Source: Variovorax sp. DXTD-1 (GTDB taxonomy: Bacteria > Pseudomonadota > Gammaproteobacteria > Burkholderiales > Burkholderiaceae_C). Taken from it: 64,000 bases of DNA. The DNA lies in assembly GCF_003984625.1 (NCBI RefSeq), contig NZ_RWKH01000004.1:1-64000 (forward strand). Direction: 5' to 3'. Shown piece by piece: positions 35,581 through 44,758 of this stretch. A program made the position numbers and the translations under genes. Under the pieces are notes generated by a model, which ran no database searches, had not been told where the DNA came from, and saw only the letters and a list, made by a program, of their open reading frames with translations. The number at the start of each line of letters is the position of its first letter. The stretch's first letter is position 1.

Positions 35581-36800
35581 GCCTCTTGCGCTCCCTGTGC
35601 GCTACGGGTGGGTTGCGAGGGCACGCGCCCCAGCGTGAGCCAGGTGAGCACCAGCGCAATGAGCGCGCCGCCGGCCATGCCGGTCACCATCGGCAGCGGG
35701 CGCCCGTCGGTAAAGAGGCCCACCACTGCCATGGCCAGCGCGCCGGTCAGCATCTGCAGCGTGCCGAGCAATGCCGAGGCCGTGCCGGCAATGGCGCCGT
35801 GCATTTCGAGCGCCAGCACGCCGGTGGTCGGGATCACCAGGCCCATGAAGCCCGAGGCGATGAAGTAGAGAACGATCAGCACCCAGAGGCTGTCGCCGCC
35901 CGTCGCAAAGTAAGTGAACATGGCGACCATGGCCGCGCACGAGGCCACCACGCCGAACTTGACGAGGCCCACCAGCCCGAAGCGCTCGCCGAGCGAACCC
36001 GTGAGCTGCGAGGCGCCGATGAAGGCCGCCGCGTTCACGCCAAAGGCCACGCTGTACATCGCGGGCGACAGGCCGTAGTGGTCGATCATCACGAACGACG
36101 AATTCGCCAGGTAGGTGAAAAAGCCCGCCATCGCAAAGCTGCCGATGAACACCAGCCCAAGGTAGTGCCAGTCGCGCAGCAGCAGCCAGTAGGCCGACAA
36201 GGCGCTGCCGAGGCTGCTTTCCACGCGCTGCGATGGAGGCCGCGTTTCCTGCAACTGCGTGACCATCATCGCCAGGCCTGCCGCCGCGGCAATGGTCACG
36301 GCCCAGAACACGCCGCGCCAGCCCGTGACCGCAATCACGGCGCTGCCCGCCAGCGGCGCGAGGATGGGCGACACGCTGAACACCAGCATCAGCAGCGACA
36401 TGAGCCGCGCCGCATCGGTGCCGGTGTGCAGGTCGCGCACCACCGCGCGCGGAATCGCCATGCCCGCCGCCGCCCCCAGGCCTTGCACGAAGCGCAGCAC
36501 GATCAGCGTATGGATGTCGGTGGCCAGCGCGCAGCCGATGCTCGCAAGCGCAAACAGCACCAGCCCGGCATAGAGCGGCGGCTTGCGCCCGACCATGTCG
36601 GAGATCGGTCCGTACAGCAGCTGGCCGGCGCCCAGCGAAAGAAAGAACGCCGTGAGGCTCATCTGCACCGCGCCGATGTCCGCGCGCAAGCTCTGGCCGA
36701 TGGCAGGCAGCGCCGGCAGGTACATGTCGATGGCGAAGGGTCCGATGGCGGAGAGCAGGCCCAGCAACAGGGCCATCTTGAAGAAGGGAGAAGAACGCAT
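35577..36800 (-). CDS. Bcr/CflA-family multidrug MFS transporter
   Basis: A 407-aa 12-helix transporter. Helix 1 reads LLGLLSAIGPFAIDMYLPALP, the hallmark of Bcr/CflA proteins. Motif A is GPISDMVGRKPPLYAG, and the helix 4-5 region has AMPRAVVRDL-like sequence (IPRAVVRDLH). Relatives export bicyclomycin, chloramphenicol or Cys/peptides. It ends in the TTG start of the next pump. The upstream 213 bases to the next gene contain its promoter, not clearly defined. Confidence 0.92.
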   Translation of the reverse strand: MRSSPFFKMALLLGLLSAIGPFAIDMYLPALPAIGQSLRADIGAVQMSLTAFFLSLGAGQLLYGPISDMVGRKPPLYAGLVLFALASIGCALATDIHTLIVLRFVQGLGAAAGMAIPRAVVRDLHTGTDAARLMSLLMLVFSVSPILAPLAGSAVIAVTGWRGVFWAVTIAAAAGLAMMVTQLQETRPPSQRVESSLGSALSAYWLLLRDWHYLGLVFIGSFAMAGFFTYLANSSFVMIDHYGLSPAMYSVAFGVNAAAFIGASQLTGSLGERFGLVGLVKFGVVASCAAMVAMFTYFATGGDSLWVLIVLYFIASGFMGLVIPTTGVLALEMHGAIAGTASALLGTLQMLTGALAMAVVGLFTDGRPLPMVTGMAGGALIALVLTWLTLGRVPSQPTRSAQGAQEA

Positions 36801-37013
36801 CGACCGATTGTCGCCAAGCGCGGCGGTTGGTGCAGGCGTGGGGTCGGCGCCCGGCCGTTGCCAATTCTGGCGAAAGAGTACGAACTTGGTATTCAGCTGG
36901 TTCCCGCCGGCGCCATCCTGGATATTCGCGACGACGCAAACGGCGGCTACGCTATCGGCTTCCCGGAATATTCAGAACGATTCACAACAACAGTCTCCTG
37001 GAGGGAGTTAGCC
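36801..37013. other. Divergent intergenic region
   Basis: 213 bases between the Bcr/CflA-like gene (minus) and a small membrane protein (plus). A strong ribosome site GGAGGGAG lies 8 bases before 37014. The frame of the next gene stays open leftward through it, but no ATG/GTG/TTG with a ribosome site is seen and the base use is less GC-rich than in neighbouring genes, so I leave it non-coding. Confidence 0.4.
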
Positions 37014-37442
37014 ATGGCCGTCGCGCGCACGATCCATAAAGACCTTTTTCGCGTGTTCTTGCTGACCCTGGTGTCGCTCTTCGCCATTCCGGCGGCGACA
37101 CTGGTTTTCACCGAATACGCGCTGCGCTCGCAAGACGCCGAGTTCTTGCAGGCGATCGAAGCGCGCATCGCGGCCGACACCCGCCTCGACGGCGGCTCGA
37201 CGATCGGATGGGACGAGGTCAAGAACCTGACCTTCCAGGACAACGCCTTCGCCGACATGCTGATCGTCACCCACCACGACAAGGGCATGCTGGGTGCGCG
37301 CACCACCAAGGTGAAGGTGGGTGGCCTCGGCAAGCAGAAGGACAACTTCAAGGGTGCCGTCGGCCGCTACTGGCAGCGGCACCAAATCATGAGGGCCGAG
37401 CAGGCGGCGTCGACTCGGGCCGAAGAGGAAGTACCCGCATGA
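37014..37442 (+). CDS. Hypothetical single-pass membrane protein
   Basis: A 142-aa protein with one membrane helix at about 12-34 (RVFLLTLVSLFAIPAATLVF), followed by a soluble domain whose middle has many charged residues (RIAADTRLDGGSTIGWDEV). No Cys and no known motif. A very good ribosome site (GGAGGGAG) supports the start at 37014. It overlaps the next gene by ATGA, so the two products are probably partners. Not recognised. Confidence 0.72.
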   Translation: MAVARTIHKDLFRVFLLTLVSLFAIPAATLVFTEYALRSQDAEFLQAIEARIAADTRLDGGSTIGWDEVKNLTFQDNAFADMLIVTHHDKGMLGARTTKVKVGGLGKQKDNFKGAVGRYWQRHQIMRAEQAASTRAEEEVPA

Positions 37443-37849
37443 AATCCGGCAAGCTTCCCGCGCTGCTCGTCGTTCTGGCCGTGGCGTACTTCCTGACCAG
37501 CCTCGGGCACTTCACCCACAACGCGGAGTTCATCTGCGAGTACCCGAACCTGCCGGCCTCGTTCACCAGCGCAAGGATCTACGCGGCCTGGGCGGCAATT
37601 ACATCGGTGGGCGTGCTCGGCTTCTTCTTGCTCATTGGCAAGAAGTGGATCGCCACGGGTCTCGTCCTGGTTGCTGCATACGCCGTGCTCGGATTCGACG
37701 GCCTCGGCCACTATGCACTCGCACCGTTCGAGTGGCATACGCGCATGGCCAATGTCACCATCCTCGCGGAAGTGGTCGCCGCGGCGCTCCTGTTGTCGGC
37801 CACGGTGTACCAGCTGGTAGCGCGCCTGCGCCAGCCGGCAAGTATCTGA
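37439..37849 (+). CDS. Hypothetical four-helix membrane protein
   Basis: A 136-aa protein with four hydrophobic segments (about 6-26, 44-66, 71-93 and 107-128) and short loops. Histidines lie at the ends of helix 1 (SLGHFTHNAEF) and helix 3 (GLGHYALAPFEWH), which could bind a metal or heme, but this is only a suggestion. It begins within the stop of the previous gene. No family recognised. Confidence 0.72.
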   Translation: MKSGKLPALLVVLAVAYFLTSLGHFTHNAEFICEYPNLPASFTSARIYAAWAAITSVGVLGFFLLIGKKWIATGLVLVAAYAVLGFDGLGHYALAPFEWHTRMANVTILAEVVAAALLLSATVYQLVARLRQPASI

Positions 37850-37870
37850 AGAAGAGTTCGGCCAGGGCTT

Positions 37871-38449
37871 CTAGAACAACGACGCCATGCCGTTCGGCCG
37901 CGCGCCCTCGATGTCGAGCATGCGCAGTTTCGTCAGCGCGCCGCCGCCCGCGGAAAAGCCGCCGGGCTTGTTGCCCGCGGCCAGCACGCGATGGCACGGC
38001 ACCACCGGCGCGAAGGGGTTGTGGCCCATGGCCTGCCCTACCGCGCGCGAAAGGCCCTTGTCGCCCAGCTCGGCCGCGATTTCGCCGTAGGTGCGCGTCT
38101 GGCCGGGCGGAATGCGGCGCGCAATGGCATAGATGCGCTGATGGAATTCCGACACGTGGCTCATGTCGAGCTCGATGTTGCCCAGGTCGTCGGGGGCACC
38201 TTGCAGCAGGGCCTGGATGGCCGCGACCGCCTTCTGCGCGCTCTCCGGTGGCGCCGCCTCTGGAAGATCCGGAAAGCGGCGCCGCATGCGCGCCCGGGTG
38301 GCGGCCGCCCCGCTTTCTTCAGGCAGTTGCACACCGATGAGCCCGCGCGGGCTCCAGGCCAGCGCGCAGGTGCCTATGGCAGTGTCGAACAGCGCAAAGC
38401 CGGGTTCCGCCGCAACTGCTGCTGTTGTCACTGCTGCTTTATCGTTCAT
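37871..38449 (-). CDS. ogt: Methylated-DNA-[protein]-cysteine S-methyltransferase
   Basis: A 192-aa DNA repair protein that removes alkyl groups from O6-alkylguanine by a one-time transfer to Cys. The active-site motif VPCHRV is at about residue 152, the helix-turn-helix with arginine finger is in YGEIAAELGDKGLSRAVGQAMGHNP, and the N-terminal domain of about 80 residues lacks the Ada zinc site, so this is an Ogt-type enzyme. ATG 38449 is preferred; upstream codons overlap the neighbour. It stands alone, 31 bases from the dehydrogenase gene on the same strand. Confidence 0.92.
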   Translation of the reverse strand: MNDKAAVTTAAVAAEPGFALFDTAIGTCALAWSPRGLIGVQLPEESGAAATRARMRRRFPDLPEAAPPESAQKAVAAIQALLQGAPDDLGNIELDMSHVSEFHQRIYAIARRIPPGQTRTYGEIAAELGDKGLSRAVGQAMGHNPFAPVVPCHRVLAAGNKPGGFSAGGGALTKLRMLDIEGARPNGMASLF

Positions 38450-38480
38450 TGCGCCATTTTGTGCCACCCGCGATAGCCGT

Positions 38481-41400
38481 TCAATCGACCAGGGCTGCCG
38501 GCGCCAGGTGCCGCTCGAGCAGTACGGCCACATGCACCGCTTCGCGCTGCGCGCCGTCGCCGATCTGGTGGCGGCAGCTGGTGCCGTCGGCCACCACTAT
38601 TGCGTTCGGCTTCGCGCGGATCGCCGGCAGCAGGCTGGCCTCGGCCATCTGCATCGATACGTCGATATGTCGCGCCTCATAGCCGAAGCTGCCGGCCATG
38701 CCGCAGCACGAGCTTTCGATCAGCTCGGGCTCAGCGCCGGGAATGAGCCGCAGCACCTCGAGCACCGGGCTCACTGCGCCGAAGGCCTTCTGGTGGCAAT
38801 GGCCGTGCAGCAGGATCGGCGCCGTCGCGGGGGTGAGCGCAAGCGCGAAGCGGCCGGCCTTCATCTCGCGCGCAATGAACTCTTCGAACAGCAGCGCCTG
38901 CCTGGCGACTGTTCCGGCCTTCTTGCCGAAGCCCATCACCAGGGTTTCGTCGCGCAGCGTAAGCAGGCATGAGGGCTCGAGCCCGACGATGGGAATGCCC
39001 GCCTCCGCCAGCGGCTTGAGCGCGTCGATCAGTGCCTCGGCACGGCGCTTGGCTTCGGCCACCATGCCGCTGGCCAGGAAGGTGCGGCCGCAGCAGTGGT
39101 GTCCGCCGCTTTTTTCGACCGTGTGCAGCGTGTAGCCCGCGGCCTTGAGCACGCGTGCCGCGGCCAACGCGTTCTCGCTTTCGAAAGTGCCGTTGAAGGT
39201 ATCCACGAAAAGCACCGCGGCCTTGCCGCCGTTCGCCTGTACCGACAGCACCGCCTCGCGGCCGGCGAACATGCCGTGCAGCTCGGCCTTGGCGCGCCAG
39301 AAGGTGTCGGAACGCCATTCCGGCAGCGAGCGGCGAGCGGAAAAGCCCAGCAGTTTTTCGCCGAGCCAGGCCGCCCCGGGCATGGTGTTGCGCAGGTTCA
39401 TGAGCCAGGGCATGCGGCTGGCCGTACGGGCGTAGTCGGGCATGTAGGCCACGATCTTGTCCTTCAGCGTGTGGCCGTGGCGCTTCTTGTAGTGATCGAG
39501 AAACTCGATCTTCATCTTCGCCATGTCCACGCCGGTCGGGCAGTCGCGCTTGCAGCCCTTGCAGCCGACGCACAGGTCCATGGTCTCGTGCATCTCTTCG
39601 CTGGTGAAGGCGTCCGGGCCGAGCTGGCCCGAGAGCGCAAGCCGCAGCGTGTTGGCGCGGCCGCGCGTGAGGTGCTGCTCGTCGCGCGTCACGCGGTAGC
39701 TCGGGCACATGGTGCCGGCGTCGAACTTTCTGCAGTGGCCGTTGTTGTTGCACATCTCTGCGGCCTTGGCGAGGCCGCCGGTGCTGTCGCCGCCGGTACC
39801 GGGGGCGCTGGTTTGCTCGGTGACCGGGTCGGCATTGACGTTCCAGGCCGACCAGTCGAGCACGGGCTTGAGCTCGATGCGCTTGTAGGGCTTGGGCGCA
39901 GTGGGTGGCGCAAAGCGGAACAGTGCGCCGTCGTCCATGCGCGGCGTGTCGACGATCTTGCCGGGGTTGAACAGGTTGGCCGGGTCGAGCTTCTGCTTGA
40001 TGGCGCGAAACGCCTCGTTGATGGCCGGGCCGAACTGCCACTCGATCCATTCGCCGCGGCACAGGCCGTCGCCGTGCTCGCCGCTGAAGGCGCCCTTGTA
40101 CTTGCGCACCAGCGCCGCGGCCTCTTCGGCAATGGCGCGCATCTTAGTGCCGCCGTCTGCGCGCATGTCCAGAATCGGCCGCACGTGCAGCGTGCCGACC
40201 GAGGCATGCGCATACCAGGTGCCGCGGCTGCCATGCCTGGCGAACACCTCGGTCAATGCATCGGTGTATTCGGCCAGGTGCTCGAGCGGCACGGCACAGT
40301 CCTCGATGAAGCTCACAGGCTTGCCGTCGCCCTTCAGGCTCATCATGATGTTGAGGCCGGCCTTGCGCACTTCCCACAGGTTTTTCTGTCGCGCGTCGTC
40401 GGGCATTTCGACCACGCTGCCGGGCAGGCCGAGGTCGCCCATCAGCTCGACCAGCTGCTTAAGCCGCGGCAGCAGCCCGGCCTTTTCGGCGCCGGCAAAC
40501 TCGACCAGCAAAATGGCCGCCGGCTTGCCGATGAGTGCGGTCTCCACGGTCGGCTTGAAGGCCGGGTTGGCAAGGCTGAGCTCGATCATCGTGCGGTCGA
40601 CCAGCTCCACCGCCGTGGGGCCCAGCTTCACGATGTGCTGCGCCGCGTCCATGGCCGAATGAAAGGTCGGAAAGTTCACGATGCCCAGCACCTTGGCGCG
40701 CGGCAGCGGCGCCAGCTTGAGCGTGAGGCTCCTGGTGTAGGCCAGCGTACCTTCGGCGCCGATCAAGAGGTGCGCAAGGTTCACGCTGCCGTCGGCGGTG
40801 TAGGGGCGCTCGTTCTGGTTGTCGAAGATGTCGAGGTTGTAGCCGGCCACCCGGCGCAGCACCTTGGGCCAGTGGGCGTGGATCTGCTCGCGATGCTCCA
40901 CCGCCAGCCCGTGCACGAATTGCGCGATGCCGGCCGCGCGCGCGCCCAGCCTCGCCTGCGGCCCGAACTCCACCAGTTCGCCGCTCGAAAGCCACGCGCT
41001 CACCCCCAGCACGTTGTGCACCATGTTGCCGTAGGCGATGGAGCGCGAACCGCAGGAGTTGTTGCCCGCCATGCCGCCCAGCGTGGCCTGCGCGCTGGTC
41101 GACACATCGACCGGATACCAGAGGCCATGCGGCTTGAGCTGCGCGTTCAGGTGGTCCAGCACCAGGCCGGGTTCGACGGTGGCGGTGCCCTCCTCCACGT
41201 TCACGTCGAGCACGCGGCGGAAATGCTTGCTGTTGTCGATCACCAGCGCGGCGCCGGTGGTCTGGCCGCACTGGCTGGTGCCGCCGCCGCGGGCGAGCAC
41301 AGGCACCTTCAGGTCGCGCGCAATGTCGATGGCAGTGGCAATGTCTTGCTCATTGGTCGGCACGAACGCGCCGACAGGCGTGATCTGGTAGATCGACGCA

Positions 41401-41549
41401 TCGGTGGCGTAGCGCCCGCGCGACCCGTCGTCGAACAGCACCTCGCCCTGCGTTTCGGCACGCAGCCGTCGTGCAAGCGCATCGCAAGTCTCGTTGGGTG
41501 GAAGAACGGTTCCGGCGGGCTGGATGTGGCTGGCGGGATCGACGCGCAT
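38481..41549 (-). CDS. FAD-linked and (Fe-S)-binding 2-hydroxyacid dehydrogenase (YdiJ/GlcD-type)
   Basis: A 1022-aa fusion. Residues 50-230 are the FAD-binding PCMH domain (VLARGGGTSQCGQTTG), 230-540 the FAD-oxidase C domain, and about 600-680 the ferredoxin part (CVGCKGCKRDCP). At 830-1000 two CCG domains carry HHCCGRTF and SSCCGMAGSFG. E. coli YdiJ (D-2-hydroxyglutarate dehydrogenase, similar length) shares this order; others in the group oxidise D-lactate or glycolate. The adjacent glyoxylate aminotransferase makes glycolate a good candidate, but D-2-hydroxyglutarate fits equally by domain layout. ATG 41549 lies 8 bases after the GntR stop, so regulator and enzyme form one operon. Confidence 0.9.
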   Translation of the reverse strand: MRVDPASHIQPAGTVLPPNETCDALARRLRAETQGEVLFDDGSRGRYATDASIYQITPVGAFVPTNEQDIATAIDIARDLKVPVLARGGGTSQCGQTTGAALVIDNSKHFRRVLDVNVEEGTATVEPGLVLDHLNAQLKPHGLWYPVDVSTSAQATLGGMAGNNSCGSRSIAYGNMVHNVLGVSAWLSSGELVEFGPQARLGARAAGIAQFVHGLAVEHREQIHAHWPKVLRRVAGYNLDIFDNQNERPYTADGSVNLAHLLIGAEGTLAYTRSLTLKLAPLPRAKVLGIVNFPTFHSAMDAAQHIVKLGPTAVELVDRTMIELSLANPAFKPTVETALIGKPAAILLVEFAGAEKAGLLPRLKQLVELMGDLGLPGSVVEMPDDARQKNLWEVRKAGLNIMMSLKGDGKPVSFIEDCAVPLEHLAEYTDALTEVFARHGSRGTWYAHASVGTLHVRPILDMRADGGTKMRAIAEEAAALVRKYKGAFSGEHGDGLCRGEWIEWQFGPAINEAFRAIKQKLDPANLFNPGKIVDTPRMDDGALFRFAPPTAPKPYKRIELKPVLDWSAWNVNADPVTEQTSAPGTGGDSTGGLAKAAEMCNNNGHCRKFDAGTMCPSYRVTRDEQHLTRGRANTLRLALSGQLGPDAFTSEEMHETMDLCVGCKGCKRDCPTGVDMAKMKIEFLDHYKKRHGHTLKDKIVAYMPDYARTASRMPWLMNLRNTMPGAAWLGEKLLGFSARRSLPEWRSDTFWRAKAELHGMFAGREAVLSVQANGGKAAVLFVDTFNGTFESENALAAARVLKAAGYTLHTVEKSGGHHCCGRTFLASGMVAEAKRRAEALIDALKPLAEAGIPIVGLEPSCLLTLRDETLVMGFGKKAGTVARQALLFEEFIAREMKAGRFALALTPATAPILLHGHCHQKAFGAVSPVLEVLRLIPGAEPELIESSCCGMAGSFGYEARHIDVSMQMAEASLLPAIRAKPNAIVVADGTSCRHQIGDGAQREAVHVAVLLERHLAPAALVD

Positions 41550-41557
41550 GGTGTGGC

Positions 41558-42253
41558 TCAGCTCGCTTTGTGGACCTGGGGATAGATTTCGCCGGCGCGC
41601 ATCAGCTCCAGCACCGTGTCGCGCTTGCGCATCAGGTGCGCGACCATCACCTTGCGCATCGCTGGTGCGTCGCGTGCGGCCAGCGCGCCGACCATCTGCT
41701 CGTGCTCTTCGACCGCATGCTTCCACTTGGCCTCGTTCTGGTTGGTTCGAAAGCGCAGCGACTGCACGCGGGCGTTGATCGAGCGGTAGGTGCTGGCCAG
41801 CACCGGGTTGCCCGCGGCCTCGTTGATGGCTGTGTGGATGCGCGCGTTGAGGCGGTAGTAGCCCGAGAGGTCGCGCCGCGCGAAGCAGGCCATCATTTCG
41901 TAATGCAGTGCGCGCACCTCGGCCAGTTGCTCGTCGGTGATGCGCTTGGCCGCCAGCTCGCCCGACATGCCTTCGAGCATGGCCAGCACCTCGAAGGTGT
42001 CGAGCACGTCGGCTTCGGTGAGCTTCACCGCCACGGCGCCGCGGTTGGGCAACAGGTCCACCAGCCCTTCGGCCCCGAGCAGCTTGATGGCCTCGCGCAA
42101 CGGTGTGCGCGACACGCGCAGCTGGAGGCAGAGCTCGCGTTCGTTGAGCTTGGCGCCCGGTGCGATGTGCCCTTCGACCAGCATCGTGCGCAGGCGCGAA
42201 GCCACCTGGTCGTGCAGCGCGAGGCGCGAGATTTCAATGATGTCTGCGGTCAT
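41558..42253 (-). CDS. GntR/FCD-family transcriptional regulator
   Basis: A 231-aa regulator. The winged helix is at residues 10-75 with GAKLNERELCLQLRVSRTPLREAIKLL. Residues 90-220 form the FCD ligand domain with its metal-type His pattern (LNARIHTAINEAAGNP and a second His in VEEHEQMV). Relatives answer to small organic acids. An upstream TTG/ATG at 42274 is possible, but 42253 sits better against the family. It is divergent from the aminotransferase gene with two identical operator candidates in the gap and likely controls both sides. Confidence 0.9.
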   Translation of the reverse strand: MTADIIEISRLALHDQVASRLRTMLVEGHIAPGAKLNERELCLQLRVSRTPLREAIKLLGAEGLVDLLPNRGAVAVKLTEADVLDTFEVLAMLEGMSGELAAKRITDEQLAEVRALHYEMMACFARRDLSGYYRLNARIHTAINEAAGNPVLASTYRSINARVQSLRFRTNQNEAKWKHAVEEHEQMVGALAARDAPAMRKVMVAHLMRKRDTVLELMRAGEIYPQVHKAS

Positions 42254-42273
42254 GTCTGTTTCCCTTGAATGCA

Positions 42274-42353
42274 TTTTGAATGCAAAAACCTACACCTGCA
42301 ATCCTGACATTTAAGGGTAAACCTTCATGCCATATTCAATTTTGAATGCAAAA
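42274..42353. promoter_or_regulatory. Two identical TTTTGAATGCAAAA boxes
   Basis: The 14-mer TTTTGAATGCAAAA occurs at 42274-42287 and again at 42340-42353 in the divergent gap between the GntR gene and the aminotransferase gene. The first is extended by an upstream GAATGC, giving TGCAT-N5-ATGCA symmetry. One box lies near each gene start, as expected of an autoregulated divergent pair. Confidence 0.65.
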
Positions 42354-42373
42354 CTGAACGCGAAAGGACCGCC

Positions 42374-43615
42374 ATGCTGCAACTCGACATCCATCCCACC
42401 GGCCGCCACTTCCTCCAGATTCCCGGCCCGAGCCCGGTGCCCGACCGCATCCTGCGGGCCATGAGCCTGCCGACCATCGACCACCGCGGGCCCGAGTTCG
42501 GCGCGCTGGGTCTCAAGGTGCTCGGCGGCATCAGGCAGATCTTCAAGACAAAGCACCCGGTCGCGATCTACCCCGCTTCCGGCACGGGTGCATGGGAGGC
42601 CGCGCTCGCCAACACGCTGAGTCCGGGCGACCATGTGCTGATGTTCGAAACCGGCCACTTCGCATCGCTGTGGCAGAAGATGGCCGCGCGGCTTGGCCTT
42701 TCCACCGAATTCCTCGCCTGGACGGGCAAGGACGAGCACCTGCCCGCCGCGCCCGGCTGGCGACGCGGCGTGCAGGCCGACCTGATCGAGGCCCGTCTGC
42801 GCAAGGACACCGAAAGGAAGATCAAGGCCGTGTGCGTGGTGCACAACGAAACCTCCACCGGCGTGACCTCCGACATCGCTTCGGTGCGCAAGGCGATCGA
42901 TGCGGCGGGGCACCCGGCGCTGCTGATGGTCGACAGCATCTCGGGCTTGGCGAGTGCCGATTTCCGGCACGACGAGTGGGGTGTGGACGTCACCATCAGC
43001 GGCTCGCAAAAGGGTTTGATGCTGCCGCCCGGCATCAGCTTCAACGCGCTCTCGCCGCGTGCGCTCGAAGCCTCGAAAACCGCCAGGCTGCCGCGCGCCT
43101 TCTGGGCCTGGGACGAGATCGTGGAGATGAACAAGGACGGCTACTGGCCCTACACGCCCAACACCAACCTGCTCTACGGCCTCTCGGAATCGCTCGACAT
43201 GCTGCTCGGCGAAGGACTGGACAACGTGTTTGCGCGCCACCAGCGCTGGGCTGCCGGCGTGCGCGCGGCGGTCAACGCCTGGGGCCTGCCGATCCAATGC
43301 GCCGACCCGGCGGTGTACTCGCCCGTGCTCACCGGCGTGATCACGCCTGAAGGCGTCGATGCCGACGCGCTGCGCCGCCTGATTCACCAGCGCTTCGATC
43401 TTTCGCTGGGCACCGGCCTCGGCAAGCTCAAGGGCCGCATGTTCCGCATGGGCCATCTGGGCGACAGCAACGACCTGACGCTGGTCGCCATGGTGGCGGG
43501 CGTCGAAATGGGCATGAAGCTCGCGGGCATCAAGCTGGCAGGCAGCGGCGTGCACGCGGCCATGGACCACTTCGCGAGCCACGCCGCATCCCCGGCACTG
43601 CAAAACGCCGCGTAG
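42374..43615 (+). CDS. Alanine/serine-glyoxylate aminotransferase family protein
   Basis: A 413-aa class V PLP aminotransferase. The N-terminus LQIPGPSPVPDRILRAMSLPTIDHRGPEF is the AGXT/SgaA signature. PLP-binding lysine is in ISGSQKGLMLPPG near residue 214, and the substrate site HNETSTGV is near 158. It probably converts glyoxylate to glycine using serine or alanine as donor. AAAGGA is found before ATG 42374. It is divergent from the GntR-dehydrogenase operon, whose product may supply glyoxylate. Other members act on phosphonates or purine breakdown products, so the substrate is inferred. Confidence 0.88.
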   Translation: MLQLDIHPTGRHFLQIPGPSPVPDRILRAMSLPTIDHRGPEFGALGLKVLGGIRQIFKTKHPVAIYPASGTGAWEAALANTLSPGDHVLMFETGHFASLWQKMAARLGLSTEFLAWTGKDEHLPAAPGWRRGVQADLIEARLRKDTERKIKAVCVVHNETSTGVTSDIASVRKAIDAAGHPALLMVDSISGLASADFRHDEWGVDVTISGSQKGLMLPPGISFNALSPRALEASKTARLPRAFWAWDEIVEMNKDGYWPYTPNTNLLYGLSESLDMLLGEGLDNVFARHQRWAAGVRAAVNAWGLPIQCADPAVYSPVLTGVITPEGVDADALRRLIHQRFDLSLGTGLGKLKGRMFRMGHLGDSNDLTLVAMVAGVEMGMKLAGIKLAGSGVHAAMDHFASHAASPALQNAA

Positions 43616-43679
43616 CGCACGAACCTGTTCACACCCGGCCGCAACGCGTCGCTCGAACGGCGCGGCGGCCGACACCCTT

Positions 43680-43698
43680 GCCTGACGTCCAGTCAGGC
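43680..43698 (+). terminator. Stem-loop between aminotransferase and Bug gene
   Basis: GCCTGAC-GTCCA-GTCAGGC, a perfect 7-bp stem with a 5-base loop. No T run follows, so it is either a Rho-type pause, an mRNA-stabilising hairpin or a protein site. Confidence 0.4.
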
Positions 43699-43731
43699 AC
43701 GCATCGGACCCACCACACACTGGAGACAAAG

Positions 43732-44712
43732 ATGATGCAGAGACGTTCGCTGATTCAAGCCGCGGGTGCCGCGGCCGCCACGCTGGGTGTGCCCCGGCTC
43801 TTTGCGCAGGAGTGGCCCAGCGGGCCGGTGCGCATCGTGGTGGGGTTTCCGCCGGGAGGGGGCACCGATGCGCTTGCGCGCGTGGTGGCGCAAAAGCTCA
43901 CGACGATGTGGAACCAGCAGGTCATCGTCGAGAACAAGGGCGGCGTAGCGGGCGTGCTGGCGGCCGAATACGTCTCGCAGCAGCCCAGCGACGGCAGCAC
44001 GCTGCTCATGGCGCACATCAACAGCCACGCGCTCGCGCCCAGCCTGCAGCCCAAGCTGCGCTACAGCGTGGAGCGCGACTTCGTGCCGATCGTGCTCGTG
44101 GGTGTCACGCCCAACCTGCTGATTGCCAGCCCGGCGCAAAAGGCGCTCACGGTGAACGACATCGTGGCCGCCTGCAAGGCATCGCCGGGCACGGTGAGCT
44201 TCGGCTCCGCGGGCGCCGGCTCGGCGCAGCACCTGGCGCTTGAAATGTTCAAGCTGCAGGCCAAGGTGGATGCGCTGCATGTGCCGTACAAAGGCAGCGG
44301 CCCGCTCTTGGCCGACCTGATGGGCGGCCAGATCCAATACAGCTTCGAGACCATGACCGCAGCCACGCCGCACGTAAAAAGCGGCCGCGTCCTTGCCGTG
44401 GCGCAGACCCGAGCCAAACGAGCCAAGGGCCACCCCAACGTTCCCACCATGCAGGAGCAGGGCTTCGCCGGTTTCGAGGCCACCACCTGGTACGGCCTGG
44501 CAGGCCCCGGCAAGCTGCCGGCGAGTGTGGCCGAGAAGGTGAATCGCGATGTCAACACGGTGCTCGCGATGCCCGACGTGCAGGAAAAGCTCGACACCTA
44601 TGGCGCGGAAGACGGTGGCGGCTCGCAAGACAAGTTCAAGCAGTTCATCGCCACTGAAATTGCCAAGTGGGCCAAGGTGGTGAAGGATGGCAAGGTGCAT
44701 GTGGACACTTGA
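43732..44712 (+). CDS. Bug/TctC-family periplasmic binding protein
   Basis: A 326-aa binding protein. The leader MMQRRSLIQAAGAAAATLGV holds an RR-type signal with cleavage probably after LFAQ. Mature part: WPSGPVRIVVGFPPGGGTDALAR and MGGQIQYSFETMTAATPHV, both family signatures. GGAGAC is 5 bases before the start. It follows the aminotransferase gene by 116 bases and may take up a carboxylate related to glyoxylate metabolism. No TctAB partner is nearby. Confidence 0.88.
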   Translation: MMQRRSLIQAAGAAAATLGVPRLFAQEWPSGPVRIVVGFPPGGGTDALARVVAQKLTTMWNQQVIVENKGGVAGVLAAEYVSQQPSDGSTLLMAHINSHALAPSLQPKLRYSVERDFVPIVLVGVTPNLLIASPAQKALTVNDIVAACKASPGTVSFGSAGAGSAQHLALEMFKLQAKVDALHVPYKGSGPLLADLMGGQIQYSFETMTAATPHVKSGRVLAVAQTRAKRAKGHPNVPTMQEQGFAGFEATTWYGLAGPGKLPASVAEKVNRDVNTVLAMPDVQEKLDTYGAEDGGGSQDKFKQFIATEIAKWAKVVKDGKVHVDT

Positions 44713-44758
44713 CGTGGTGCCTCTTCGGGGTTCCCGGGCTTAGGGATTCGGGGCGGCG

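Noticed and set aside
36850-37013. Leftward in-frame extension of the membrane protein at 37014
   Set aside because: The peptide looks plausible but has no usable start codon with a ribosome site, while GGAGGGAG sits right before 37014; base use is also unlike neighbouring genes.
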